From positions 1 to 64,000 of the forward strand of contig NZ_AZEU01000018.1 of assembly GCF_001435035.1 (NCBI RefSeq): a DNA stretch of 64,000 nucleotides, written 5' to 3'. Below, in pieces: positions 18,083 to 26,060 of this stretch (the stretch's first letter is position 1; each line of letters opens with the position of its first letter). The translations under genes were made by a program, and so were the position numbers. The notes beneath the pieces are model-generated. The model ran no database searches, was not told where the DNA came from, and worked only from the letters and a program-made list of their open reading frames with translations. The DNA is from Lacticaseibacillus manihotivorans DSM 13343 = JCM 12514. Its GTDB lineage: Bacteria; Bacillota; Bacilli; Lactobacillales; Lactobacillaceae.

Positions 18083-18400
18083 ATGGTCGCAACCATTCTT
18101 TATTGGGGCGTTGTCGCTGCCTTATGCGGCTGGTGGGCTTGGACCGCGATTTTCAGCGCGATTTATGTTTCCAACCACGAAAATGGCAACTTGTGGTTCT
18201 TCGCCATTTTGAACACACTCGGCCTGATCGCGACTGGCATTTTCTATTGGATCATGTCGAACACCGCTTGGCAAAAATACTGGTTCACTGACACGGTCAA
18301 AACCGGCAACTGGTTGCTTTACGTCATCATCGCTTATGTGGTGTTGATCGTCTTGCAAGTTATCCTTGGCCGCACGCCAAAGGAACAAGCCACAGCATAA
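18083..18400 (+). CDS. Small three-helix membrane protein
   Basis: The 105-aa protein has three to four hydrophobic segments: residues 3-26 (ILYWGVVAALCGWWAWTAIF), 36-56 (LWFFAILNTLGLIATGIFYW) and 75-97 (NWLLYVIIAYVVLIVLQVIL), joined by short polar loops. I start at ATG 18083 since it follows GGAGGGAA with good spacing; upstream in-frame ATGs lack one. It is one of the few plus-strand genes, monocistronic, with its own promoter and a strong terminator. I do not recognise a family. Confidence 0.8.
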   Translation: MVATILYWGVVAALCGWWAWTAIFSAIYVSNHENGNLWFFAILNTLGLIATGIFYWIMSNTAWQKYWFTDTVKTGNWLLYVIIAYVVLIVLQVILGRTPKEQATA

Positions 18401-18405
18401 ACAAC

Positions 18406-18446
18406 TTTTCCCGTTTGCGCCTCAGTCGCAAGCGGGATTTTTTTGT
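18406..18446 (+). terminator. Terminator after the 105-aa membrane gene
   Basis: CCCGTTTGCG and CGCAAGCGGG form a stem with a loop of seven and a run of seven T on the plus strand. Confidence 0.9.
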
Positions 18447-18452
18447 ACCCAG

Positions 18453-18563
18453 AGTTTTGAAAAGCGCACTTAGTCGATCAGGTAGCCTAGCATACGGATT
18501 TGAGGCGCACTTTCCTCGAAGTCGTATGCGTAGCTAGCTGTATCGACGTTGCTTTTCAAAACT
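18453..18563 (+). repeat. Family 3 long hairpin element, copy A
   Basis: A 13-bp perfect terminal inverted repeat (AGTTTTGAAAAGC at 18453-18465 with its complement at 18551-18563) closes an imperfect hairpin of 111 nt. It contains CAGGTAGCCTAGC in the left arm and GCGTAGCTAGC in the right. The same layout and motifs recur at 30735-30848. It lies between the terminators of a plus-strand gene and ftsY. Confidence 0.8.
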
Positions 18564-18573
18564 TGACGATGAT

Positions 18574-18605
18574 CACTAAAAAAAGCCGCCTATGACAGGC
18601 GACTT
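18574..18605 (-). terminator. Terminator after ftsY
   Basis: AGTCGCCT and AGGCGGCT form a stem followed by seven T on the minus strand, past the ftsY stop. It closes the rnc-smc-ftsY operon. Confidence 0.88.
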
Positions 18606-18615
18606 CCTCAACGCA

Positions 18616-19611
18616 TTATTTTTCAGGATCATCGATCAACCCTTTGAACAACCCATAAGCAAATTTAGTCGGATCAAACACTTGTAAGTCGTCCATACCT
18701 TCACCAAGACCTGCAAGCTTCACTGGGACGTGCAATTCATTGCGAATCGCCAACACGATCCCACCTTTACCAGTACCGTCGAGCTTGGTCAACACGATCC
18801 CAGAAATATCAGTGGTTTCGTTGAACTGTTTGGCTTGACTCAACGCATTTTGCCCAGTAGTGGCATCTAAGACCAAGAGCACTTCTTGAGGTGCTTCAGG
18901 CAATTCGCGCACGATCACGCGCTTGATCTTGTCGAGTTCTTTCATTAAGTTGACTTTGTTTTGCAAACGCCCCGCCGTATCGACTAATAAGACATCGACG
19001 TTATCGGCTTTAGCTTGCTTCACCGCGTCAAAAACGACACTCGCAGGATCAGACCCGGCTTCTTTGGCCACTACTGGCACACCATCGCGGCGACCCCATT
19101 CTTGAAGCTGTTCGATGGCGCCGGCCCGGAACGTGTCACAAGCGGCTAATAAGACGGATTTGCCTTCATCTTTAAGTTGATGGGCAAGTTTACCAACTGT
19201 AGTGGTTTTGCCGGCACCGTTGACGCCGACGAATAAGAACACCGTCGGCCCTTCTTCTGCATAATGCAAAGTGTTGTCTTCGTGCTCGCCGGCTTCACCG
19301 TAGAGATCGACTAATTTTTGGACGGTCACTTGGGCGACTTCTTGTGGCTTTTTAACGTTTTTAAGCTTTACTTCTTCCCGCAATGAATCGGTCAGATCCA
19401 CTGCCGTTTGAAAGCCAACATCGGCTTCGATCAACATTTCTTCAAGGTCATCAAAGAAATCTTCATCGACAGTGCGGAAATTGGCAAATAAAGCATTCAA
19501 CCGTTCAGAAAATGTGGTCCGAGACTTTTCCAAGCCGGCATCATATTTTTCAGTTTCTGGCGTTTCTGGTTCCCCAGTAAACGCCTTTTTAATGCGATCA
19601 AATAATCCCAT
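18616..19611 (-). CDS. ftsY: SRP receptor FtsY
   Basis: FtsY is the membrane-associated GTPase that receives SRP-ribosome complexes. The 331-aa protein has a short acidic N-terminal region, an N domain, and a G domain with [37 protein letters not shown] and a C-terminal GLGEGMDDL. The A domain is short, as usual in Firmicutes. It follows smc by 9 nt, with GGAGG before its ATG, in the conserved rnc-smc-ftsY operon. Confidence 0.96.
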   Translation of the reverse strand: MGLFDRIKKAFTGEPETPETEKYDAGLEKSRTTFSERLNALFANFRTVDEDFFDDLEEMLIEADVGFQTAVDLTDSLREEVKLKNVKKPQEVAQVTVQKLVDLYGEAGEHEDNTLHYAEEGPTVFLFVGVNGAGKTTTVGKLAHQLKDEGKSVLLAACDTFRAGAIEQLQEWGRRDGVPVVAKEAGSDPASVVFDAVKQAKADNVDVLLVDTAGRLQNKVNLMKELDKIKRVIVRELPEAPQEVLLVLDATTGQNALSQAKQFNETTDISGIVLTKLDGTGKGGIVLAIRNELHVPVKLAGLGEGMDDLQVFDPTKFAYGLFKGLIDDPEK

Positions 19612-19620
19612 GAGGGCCTC

Positions 19621-22600
19621 CTAATCTGCTTGTGCTTGGTCCAATGATACTGCCATCATGCGGCTGACGCCAGACTCTTGCATGGTCACGCCGTACAACA
19701 CGTCTGCGGCCAACATCGTGCCGCGGCGGTGGGTGATCACAATAAACTGCGTGTCAGAGGAATAATGTCGCAAGAATTCCCCGAAGCGATTGACATTGAC
19801 ATCATCTAGCGCCGCTTCCACTTCATCCAAAATGCTAAAGGGTACCGGACGCACTTGTAAAATGGCAAACAACAAGACAATGGCAGTCAACGCCCGCTCC
19901 CCACCAGACAATAGTGACATATGGGAGAGCTTTTTGCCAGGCGGCTGCGCCTCAATTTCAAGGCCTGTGTTCAACAAATCATCAGGATCCGTTAAGCTCA
20001 AATGCGCATGCCCACCGCCAAACATCTTCGGGAAAATTTCTTGGAAAGCAGCATCTGTCGCATCAAACATGGCTTTAAAGCGCGTTTTGACTTCTTCATC
20101 GAGCTCATTCATGGTTTCCAACAAATCCGCTTTGGCTGCTAACAAGTCGCCTTGTTGCTTGGTCAAAAATTCATAACGGGTTTTAATGTTGTCATATTCG
20201 GCAATGGCGTTGGGGTTGACTGGCCCTAAATCATCCAAGCCGCGCTTCAACAACTTCACCCGGCTTTTCAGCATTGGTAAAGCCGAATCGTCTTCTTGCA
20301 CGTCTTCGATTGCCGCTTCATAAGTCATTTGATAATCTTCAGACAACGTATTCAAACGACTGTCCAAGTTCAACTTGATGCGATTCAAGGACACGGCTTG
20401 TTGAGAGGCTTGCGCTTGGGCATCATCACGCTGGCGATTGGCCGTGGTGATTTCAGCAGACACCAAACTCAAGGCATGGCGATTTTCCGCTTTATCCGCT
20501 GATAGTTGAGCTTGTTGCTTTTTGAGTTTGGCCACCGAAGTTTTCAATTGCTTGATTTGCGCCTGGCGATCAGTACTTGAAGCAGAATCAGCTTTAGCTG
20601 AGGCTTCAATGTTTTTGATCCGCGTTTGCAAAGCATGTTGCCGGTCGATCCCAGTATCGCGGCTTTGTTGCCATTGGGTAAGCTGGTTGGCCGTGGTTTG
20701 TTGGGCGCTTTTAAGCACCGCCACTTGGGCTTTGAGTTCGCTGATATGGGCTTGTTGATCGGCTTGCGCGGTAGTGGCAGAATTCAATGCTGCTTTGGTG
20801 GTATCGATTTGCGCTTGCGCATCGACCAGTTGGGTCTTCAATGCTTCCGCTTGACCTTGGAGTTTTTCGATCAAGGCATGGTAATCGGTGGTCGCTTGCG
20901 CATCCAAACCTAATGCCTGCAATTGCCGAGACAACGCCGTCAAGCGCTCTTGCTGTGGCGTCAGTTGGGCTTGTAAAGCTTTGAGGTCGGCGGCTTGTTG
21001 GTTGACAGCCGCTTGGGCCTTGACTTTCGCTTCATTGGCGCCATTCAACTGATCAGAGATTCCTTGGATTTCGTCGTGCTTGTTTTGCAAAGCACTGGTC
21101 ATGGTTTTCAAGTTAGCCGCTAGGGTTTGCACTTCTTGGGTGCGCGCTAGCGGTGAACTGCCTTTGGCCCGGACTTGCCCACCAGACATGGACCCGCCGA
21201 CATTGAGCAAATCGCCGTCTAGCGTGACAATGCGATACCGGTGGCCGGTGGCATTGGCCATCGCGATCCCATGATCCAAGTTATCAGCGACCACTAATAA
21301 GCCAGCTAAGTTGGCCATGATGTCAGCGACTTTTGGCGCATAGCGGATCAAGTCGACCCCAACGCCGAGAAATCCAGGTTGTTGTTGTAAGGTGTTTAAG
21401 ACATTAGCCGGGATCCGGCGCGGTTTGATCACCGAAATCGGCAAAAACGTCGCCCGCCCAGCGCGGGTTTGTTTCAAATAGCTGATCGCTGACTTGGCTG
21501 CTTGTTCATCATCCGTGACGATGGACTGTAAACTCCCACCTAAGGCAATGTCAAAGGCTTGTTGGTATTGTTGCGGTACGGTGATCAATTCGGCAACTGC
21601 GCCGACCACGCCGTTAAGTTGCGCTTTATGTTGCAACACCGCTTTGACGCCAGCGAAGAAGCCATTGTAGTCTTCTTTGAGTTCTTTTAAGGTCTCAAAG
21701 CGCGATTTCGTCGCCTGAAAAATGCCCAGCGCTTTTTGATAAGCGGCAGTCAATTGATCATGTTGGACTTTGAGTTGTGCGGCAGTTTCAGCAGTTTCAC
21801 CGAGTTTTGTTTCCGCTTGTGCTAAATCAGCTTTAGCCTGATCGACTTGTTTGGCCAAATCGTCGCAAGTCGCCTGTTGCTCGCGGACTTGTTTGGTCAG
21901 CTCATGACTGCGTGTCGATTGCGCTGCAGTTTGACTGGCTTGGACTTGTTGATCTTTTTTTGCAGCGGCTAATTGGTTATTACAGTCAGCTTGTTGTTGC
22001 AATAAGCGAATATAAGCGGCTTGATCATCGTCTAACTGGCGGTTCAACGCTTGCGGGTCGCTGGCTGCACTTTGCGCTGCAGCATACTCTGCTTCCGCTT
22101 GGGTCAGCTGTTTGGCTTGGGCCACTTGTTTTTCGTTGAGCACTTGCAACTGCTTTTCGGCTTCGGCAGCTTGCAAAGTCGCATCATCCAATTGGGCTTG
22201 TAAGTCAGCCAACGTCGCTTGGGCATTCGTCGCGCGTTCAGACGATACCCGCGTTTCCCCGGTTAAATTCTCCAAGCGCATGGATTCGGCCAACAAGGTG
22301 TCATTGGTATGTGCCACTTGTTGATCAAAGTCGACATCTTTAGCGGTCAAAGTTTCCGAGCGTGCTTCTAAGCTCGCGAGTTTTTCTTTCAAGCCCGCCA
22401 GCAACTTGGTGGTGACGCTGGCTTGAGTAGCCGTCGCCGTTTGTTCAGCCGCAAGCTGTTTGATTTCTAACGCCAGTACAGCCTTGTGTGCTTTTTGATA
22501 ATCGGCCATTTGCCGTTCATAATCGCGGGCGATCGAAGCTTGTTCTTCCAACGGCTCCAATTGGTGATGGAGTTCATGGATGATATCGTTGACGCGATCC

Positions 22601-23163
22601 AAGTTATCATCGGATTCGGCGAGTTGTTTATTGGCTTTGGCTTTTTGTTGTTTGTACTTCAAAACCCCGGCGGCTTCTTCAAGAATGCCGCGCCGGTCTT
22701 CTGGTTTGCTATTGAAAATGGCTTCGACGCGGCCTTGGGAAATAAAGGAGAAACTTTCTTTCCCTAAGCCGGAATCCATAAATAAATCAATAATATCTTT
22801 GAGCCGCACCGCTTGGTTATTGATCAAAAAGTCTGATTCGCCATCACGATAAAGCCGGCGACACACACTAACTGTCGCCGGCTGATTGGCCAAATACCCA
22901 TCAGAATTATCAAACGTCAACACCACTTCCGCCCGATTCAACGGCGGACGGCTAGCGGTTCCGGCAAAAATAATGTCACCCATTTTTTCGCCACGCAGGC
23001 TTTTGGCACTTTGCTCACCTAACGCCCAGCGGATCGCTTCAGTAATATTACTTTTTCCAGAGCCATTGGGACCCACGATCCCAGTGAGCCCTGGCACGAA
23101 CTCGATTTGCGTCTTGTCAGCAAAAGACTTAAAGCCATTGATCGTTAATGCTTTTAACTGCAT
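19621..23163 (-). CDS. smc: Chromosome segregation protein SMC
   Basis: SMC condenses and segregates chromosomes with ScpA/ScpB. The 1180-aa protein has Walker A GPNGSGKSN at 31-39, long alanine/glutamine-rich coiled coils (about 165-500 and 670-1010), a hinge near 500-670 (GVVGAVAELI, GRATFLPI, GGSMSGGQ), and the C-terminal ATPase half with LLSGGERALTAI and ILDEVEAALDD. Length is typical. Many antisense open frames lie over its coiled coils because of codon composition; they are not genes. Confidence 0.96.
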   Translation of the reverse strand: MQLKALTINGFKSFADKTQIEFVPGLTGIVGPNGSGKSNITEAIRWALGEQSAKSLRGEKMGDIIFAGTASRPPLNRAEVVLTFDNSDGYLANQPATVSVCRRLYRDGESDFLINNQAVRLKDIIDLFMDSGLGKESFSFISQGRVEAIFNSKPEDRRGILEEAAGVLKYKQQKAKANKQLAESDDNLDRVNDIIHELHHQLEPLEEQASIARDYERQMADYQKAHKAVLALEIKQLAAEQTATATQASVTTKLLAGLKEKLASLEARSETLTAKDVDFDQQVAHTNDTLLAESMRLENLTGETRVSSERATNAQATLADLQAQLDDATLQAAEAEKQLQVLNEKQVAQAKQLTQAEAEYAAAQSAASDPQALNRQLDDDQAAYIRLLQQQADCNNQLAAAKKDQQVQASQTAAQSTRSHELTKQVREQQATCDDLAKQVDQAKADLAQAETKLGETAETAAQLKVQHDQLTAAYQKALGIFQATKSRFETLKELKEDYNGFFAGVKAVLQHKAQLNGVVGAVAELITVPQQYQQAFDIALGGSLQSIVTDDEQAAKSAISYLKQTRAGRATFLPISVIKPRRIPANVLNTLQQQPGFLGVGVDLIRYAPKVADIMANLAGLLVVADNLDHGIAMANATGHRYRIVTLDGDLLNVGGSMSGGQVRAKGSSPLARTQEVQTLAANLKTMTSALQNKHDEIQGISDQLNGANEAKVKAQAAVNQQAADLKALQAQLTPQQERLTALSRQLQALGLDAQATTDYHALIEKLQGQAEALKTQLVDAQAQIDTTKAALNSATTAQADQQAHISELKAQVAVLKSAQQTTANQLTQWQQSRDTGIDRQHALQTRIKNIEASAKADSASSTDRQAQIKQLKTSVAKLKKQQAQLSADKAENRHALSLVSAEITTANRQRDDAQAQASQQAVSLNRIKLNLDSRLNTLSEDYQMTYEAAIEDVQEDDSALPMLKSRVKLLKRGLDDLGPVNPNAIAEYDNIKTRYEFLTKQQGDLLAAKADLLETMNELDEEVKTRFKAMFDATDAAFQEIFPKMFGGGHAHLSLTDPDDLLNTGLEIEAQPPGKKLSHMSLLSGGERALTAIVLLFAILQVRPVPFSILDEVEAALDDVNVNRFGEFLRHYSSDTQFIVITHRRGTMLAADVLYGVTMQESGVSRMMAVSLDQAQAD

Positions 23164-23174
23164 GCGTCCACGTC

Positions 23175-23879
23175 CTACTTGTCACTGTCGTCGAACTTCT
23201 CCAGTGCGGCTAGCGCAGCTGCTTGCTCGGCGGCTTTCTTGTTTTTGCCGACCCCAGTGCCTAACACTGTGCCTGCAGCCGTCACATCCACTTCAAACTG
23301 ACGGGCATGAGCGGGACCGGATTCAGACAACAAATGATAAGCGATTTCCACTTCGCCGTCTTTTTGCAAATATTCTTGCAAAGCGGTTTTGTGATCTCGG
23401 TTGGCGTCAAATTGGCCTGCCGCAATTTTAGGGAAAATCATTTTCTCACAAAATTCGATCACAGATTGGCGCCCTTGATCCAGATACAAGGCCCCGTTGA
23501 AGGCTTCAAATAAATCTTCCAACAAAGTCTTGCGCTTGCGAGCGCCAGCATTTTCTTCCCCTTTGCCCAAGCGGATGTATTGGTCAAAGTGCGCTTCTTT
23601 AGAAAACGCTGAAAAACTGCGGGTTTGCACGATCGCCGCGCGCATCCGCGTCAGCTTACCTTCTGGAAGGTCTGGATAGTGCCGGTATAAATAATCACTC
23701 ACCGTCAGCTCTAACACCGCATCGCCTAAAAATTCGAGACGTTCGTTGTCTTTGAGTCCGAGCTCTTGATGCTCGTTGACGTAGGAAGAATGCGTGAATG
23801 CTTCATCGAGGATGGAAAGGTCATGAAACTCGATTCCATAGCGATTCCTTAGTTCCGATACAAATTCTGAAGCGACCAT
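23175..23879 (-). CDS. rnc: Ribonuclease III
   Basis: RNase III cleaves double-stranded RNA in rRNA and mRNA maturation. The 234-aa protein has the catalytic signature NERLEFLGDAV at 45-55, with a second acidic site near DLFEAFNGALYLD, and a C-terminal dsRNA-binding domain (about 160-230: DHKTALQEYLQ, then VGKNKKAAEQAAA). ATG 23879 follows AGGAGG by about 10 nt. It is the first gene of rnc-smc-ftsY. Confidence 0.95.
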   Translation of the reverse strand: MVASEFVSELRNRYGIEFHDLSILDEAFTHSSYVNEHQELGLKDNERLEFLGDAVLELTVSDYLYRHYPDLPEGKLTRMRAAIVQTRSFSAFSKEAHFDQYIRLGKGEENAGARKRKTLLEDLFEAFNGALYLDQGRQSVIEFCEKMIFPKIAAGQFDANRDHKTALQEYLQKDGEVEIAYHLLSESGPAHARQFEVDVTAAGTVLGTGVGKNKKAAEQAAALAALEKFDDSDK

Positions 23880-23910
23880 ATGCCATACTCCTCCTTATAT
23901 TCTCTAGTCT

Positions 23911-23916
23911 ATTATA
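23911..23916 (-). promoter_or_regulatory. -10 site for rnc-smc-ftsY
   Basis: A perfect TATAAT on the minus strand lies about 32 nt before the rnc start, but no clear -35 is seen at 17 bp. Confidence 0.5.
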
Positions 23917-24040
23917 CAAGAGCCACACCAAAATAACACCTGCACTTGTGCCTGATTTCAATGAATATTGCATGACCGACGATGTCTCTGGCAACTTAAG
24001 TGTATCTTTAATCTTCCTGTTAGCTATACCGATTGAGGCC

Positions 24041-24306
24041 CGAAAATCTGTGAGCTCCAGCGGCTTGGCGCCACTGCGGAAAACTGGACAAGTTGCCGGT
24101 GCGGCCGGCTGCAGAAATCGGCCAAACCCCGGCCGATGTTCTTCCGCCTAGAATTTGAACCGAAGAAAACCACTTCGTTTCAAATTCTGCCGGTAAAATC
24201 TGCGCGAACCGCCACAAACCGGCGTTTCACTTGATTTCACTACCACGGGCAATTGTCCAGTTTTCCTCCGTTCTGCCAAGCCGCTTCCGCTCACAAATTT
24301 TCTTCG
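24041..24306 (-). repeat. Family 1 cloverleaf element, copy A
   Basis: Outer arms (24041-24099 and 24250-24306) share blocks GAAAACTGGACAA, GCGGCTTGGC and TGTGAGC. Read on the minus strand they enclose three hairpins: helix I (24233-24240 with 24193-24200), helix II (24177-24188 with 24150-24160) and helix III (24131-24142 with 24113-24123). Linkers read ACCGGCA, AGGCGGAAG and CCGGCCGCAC, as in the other two copies. No gene or promoter of the neighbours is included. It may be a structured RNA or a non-autonomous mobile element. Confidence 0.85.
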
Positions 24307-24399
24307 ATGATATCACTAGCTTACAAACTAAAAACGCTTATGTTGCAACATCGCTGATCATGCTGAATGTCGTATCCGCGTAGTCAGAGTAGGTTCTTA

Positions 24400-24648
24400 G
24401 CCATCTGGTGCCAGTGGTCTAACGTAGTGGAGATAATTTGAGTGTGGTGCCGTGAAAGTGATATGGCCGCGAGACACTGGGCTTGTGGCTCGCGAGCAAT
24501 ATCACCGGTAAATTTTGAGACAAGTGGTTTTCTTGGCTCAAAATTTAGGTGTAAGAGCATCAGCGGTTTGTGCTGATCTCTGGAACCGGCCGCACGGCAC
24601 CACCCTCAAATTATCGAAACGGAGTTGGACCACTGGCGCCAGATGGCG
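24400..24648 (+). repeat. Family 1 cloverleaf element, copy B
   Basis: Arms at 24400-24454 and 24593-24648 share CCATCTGG, GCCAGTGGTC, GATAATTTGAG and GGTGCCGTG. Inside are helix I (GTGATAT 24458-24464 with 24499-24505, extended by CGCGAG/CTCGCG), helix II (11 bp, 24509-24519 with 24537-24547) and helix III (24554-24564 with 24572-24581). The linkers ACCGGTAAA, AGGTGTAAG and CCGGCCGCACGGCA match the other copies. It stands opposite in orientation to copy A, 93 nt away, in the 860-nt gap between rnc and acpP. Confidence 0.87.
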
Positions 24649-24694
24649 GCATGAAATGTGATCAATGCCGCACAACGACTGAATCAGGCCAAAT

Positions 24695-24724
24695 AAAAAC
24701 CGGGACATTGGTAGGATGTCCCGG
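24695..24724 (-). terminator. Terminator after acpP
   Basis: CCGGGACAT and ATGTCCCGG form a 9-bp stem followed by TTTTTATTT on the minus strand. Confidence 0.9.
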
Positions 24725-24741
24725 CAACTAACTTACACTGT

Positions 24742-24987
24742 TTACTTGGTTTGATGGGCCATGACGTAACTCACAGCGTCGCCAACAGTCACAATGTTTT
24801 CCGCATCTTCATCTGGGATCTCGGCGCCGAAAGTATCTTCAAGTTCCAAAACGAACTCAACGATATCGATCGAATCAGCATCCAAATCCTTTTTGAAGTT
24901 CAGGTCATTGGTGATCTTGTCTTCCGGGGTTTGGAAGTGGTCTTGGATCAGGCCTGAAATTTTTGCGAATACTTCTTGCTCAGTCAT
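24742..24987 (-). CDS. acpP: Acyl carrier protein
   Basis: The 81-aa acidic protein carries the acyl chain on 4'-phosphopantetheine during fatty acid synthesis. The attachment motif DADSIDIVE places the modified serine at residue 39. Flanking LNFKKDL and ELEDTFGAEIPDEDAE fit the family. ATG 24987 follows GGAGG by 6 nt; an upstream ATG lacks a site. It lies 56 nt after plsX, which consumes acyl-ACP, in the recG-plsX-acpP unit. L. casei-type genomes usually have a further acp in the fab cluster, so this copy may serve phospholipid synthesis. Confidence 0.95.
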   Translation of the reverse strand: MTEQEVFAKISGLIQDHFQTPEDKITNDLNFKKDLDADSIDIVEFVLELEDTFGAEIPDEDAENIVTVGDAVSYVMAHQTK

Positions 24988-25043
24988 GACGGTCCTCCGT
25001 TTCTTAACACGCAATCTAATATAGCCGACTTTAACGTGCTTGT

Positions 25044-26048
25044 CTATGCCAAGTCGTCATCTTGTCGTGCGAAATACGATTGCACCTTGCCAACCGTATC
25101 ATTTTGTACCATTTCATGAATTTGCTTGATCGTGTAATAGACGGCATCCGCATCCGCGCCACCATGGGCTTTGACCACTGGGGCTTTCAAGCCGAGCAGC
25201 ACCGCGCCACCATAACTGGACACATCAAAGGTGCTGGCAATGCCTTTGATCCCGTCTTTCAACAACAAACCACCGAGCTTGCCTTTGATGCCAGTGTCAT
25301 AAATCGCACCTTTGACTAATTTCAAAATGGTTTTGGCCGTGCCTTCGATCGCTTTCAACGCGGCATTACCAGTAAAGCCATCGGTGACCACGACATCAGC
25401 GACGCCTTTTAACAATTGGTCAGCTTCGATATTGCCGATGAAGTTGATGCTATCAAGATTTTCCAACAGCTGATAAGTTTCTTGATGTAAGGTATCCCCT
25501 TTATGCGGTTCACTCCCGTTGTTCAACAACGCCACGCGAGGATTCTTTAAACCGCGCAAGTCCCGGGCGTAAAAATCGCCCATCACCGCGTAGTTGAGGA
25601 GCTGTTGGGCCTTGCCTTCTGCATTGGCACCAACATCTAACATGATAAAGCCTTTGCCATCAACTGTAGGTAATGTCGGCATTAAACCAGGACGATCGAT
25701 ACCTTTGATCCGCCCGACAATAAATAAGCCAGCCGCCAGCAATGCCCCAGTAGAACCTAAAGAAAATACCGCATCTGCTTCACCATTTTTGACGGCTTGG
25801 GCAGACAGCACCATCGACGCTTGTTTCTTGCGGCGGACCGCTTTGACTGGTTCATCGTTCCCGTCGATTTGTTCATTAGTATGCACCAAGGTAATGCGCG
25901 TATCGTCTGAAATCAACGGTTTGACCTGCGCCTCATCCCCGTAAACAATAAATTCCAAATCTGGATATTCATCGCGTGCCCGCAATAATCCGTCGATCAC
26001 CACTTTCGGGGCGTGGTCGCCACCCATGGCATCTACTGCAATTTTCAT
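25044..26048 (-). CDS. plsX: Phosphate acyltransferase PlsX
   Basis: PlsX converts acyl-ACP to acyl-phosphate, the first step of phosphatidic acid synthesis in Gram-positive bacteria. The 334-aa protein begins [14 protein letters not shown] and contains [13 protein letters not shown]-like [21 protein letters not shown] and [13 protein letters not shown], all PlsX features. GGAGG precedes the ATG. It follows recG by 12 nt and precedes acpP. Confidence 0.95.
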   Translation of the reverse strand: MKIAVDAMGGDHAPKVVIDGLLRARDEYPDLEFIVYGDEAQVKPLISDDTRITLVHTNEQIDGNDEPVKAVRRKKQASMVLSAQAVKNGEADAVFSLGSTGALLAAGLFIVGRIKGIDRPGLMPTLPTVDGKGFIMLDVGANAEGKAQQLLNYAVMGDFYARDLRGLKNPRVALLNNGSEPHKGDTLHQETYQLLENLDSINFIGNIEADQLLKGVADVVVTDGFTGNAALKAIEGTAKTILKLVKGAIYDTGIKGKLGGLLLKDGIKGIASTFDVSSYGGAVLLGLKAPVVKAHGGADADAVYYTIKQIHEMVQNDTVGKVQSYFARQDDDLA

Positions 26049-26060
26049 GAAAAAGCCTCC

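Noticed and set aside
19790-23431. Many plus-strand open frames opposite smc and rnc
   Set aside because: They lack ribosome sites and family features and arise from codon bias in coiled-coil sequence; smc is intact on the minus strand.
24041-24648. CRISPR-like array or terminator cluster
   Set aside because: No regular repeat-spacer spacing; the hairpins differ in sequence and sit inside a shared outer stem.
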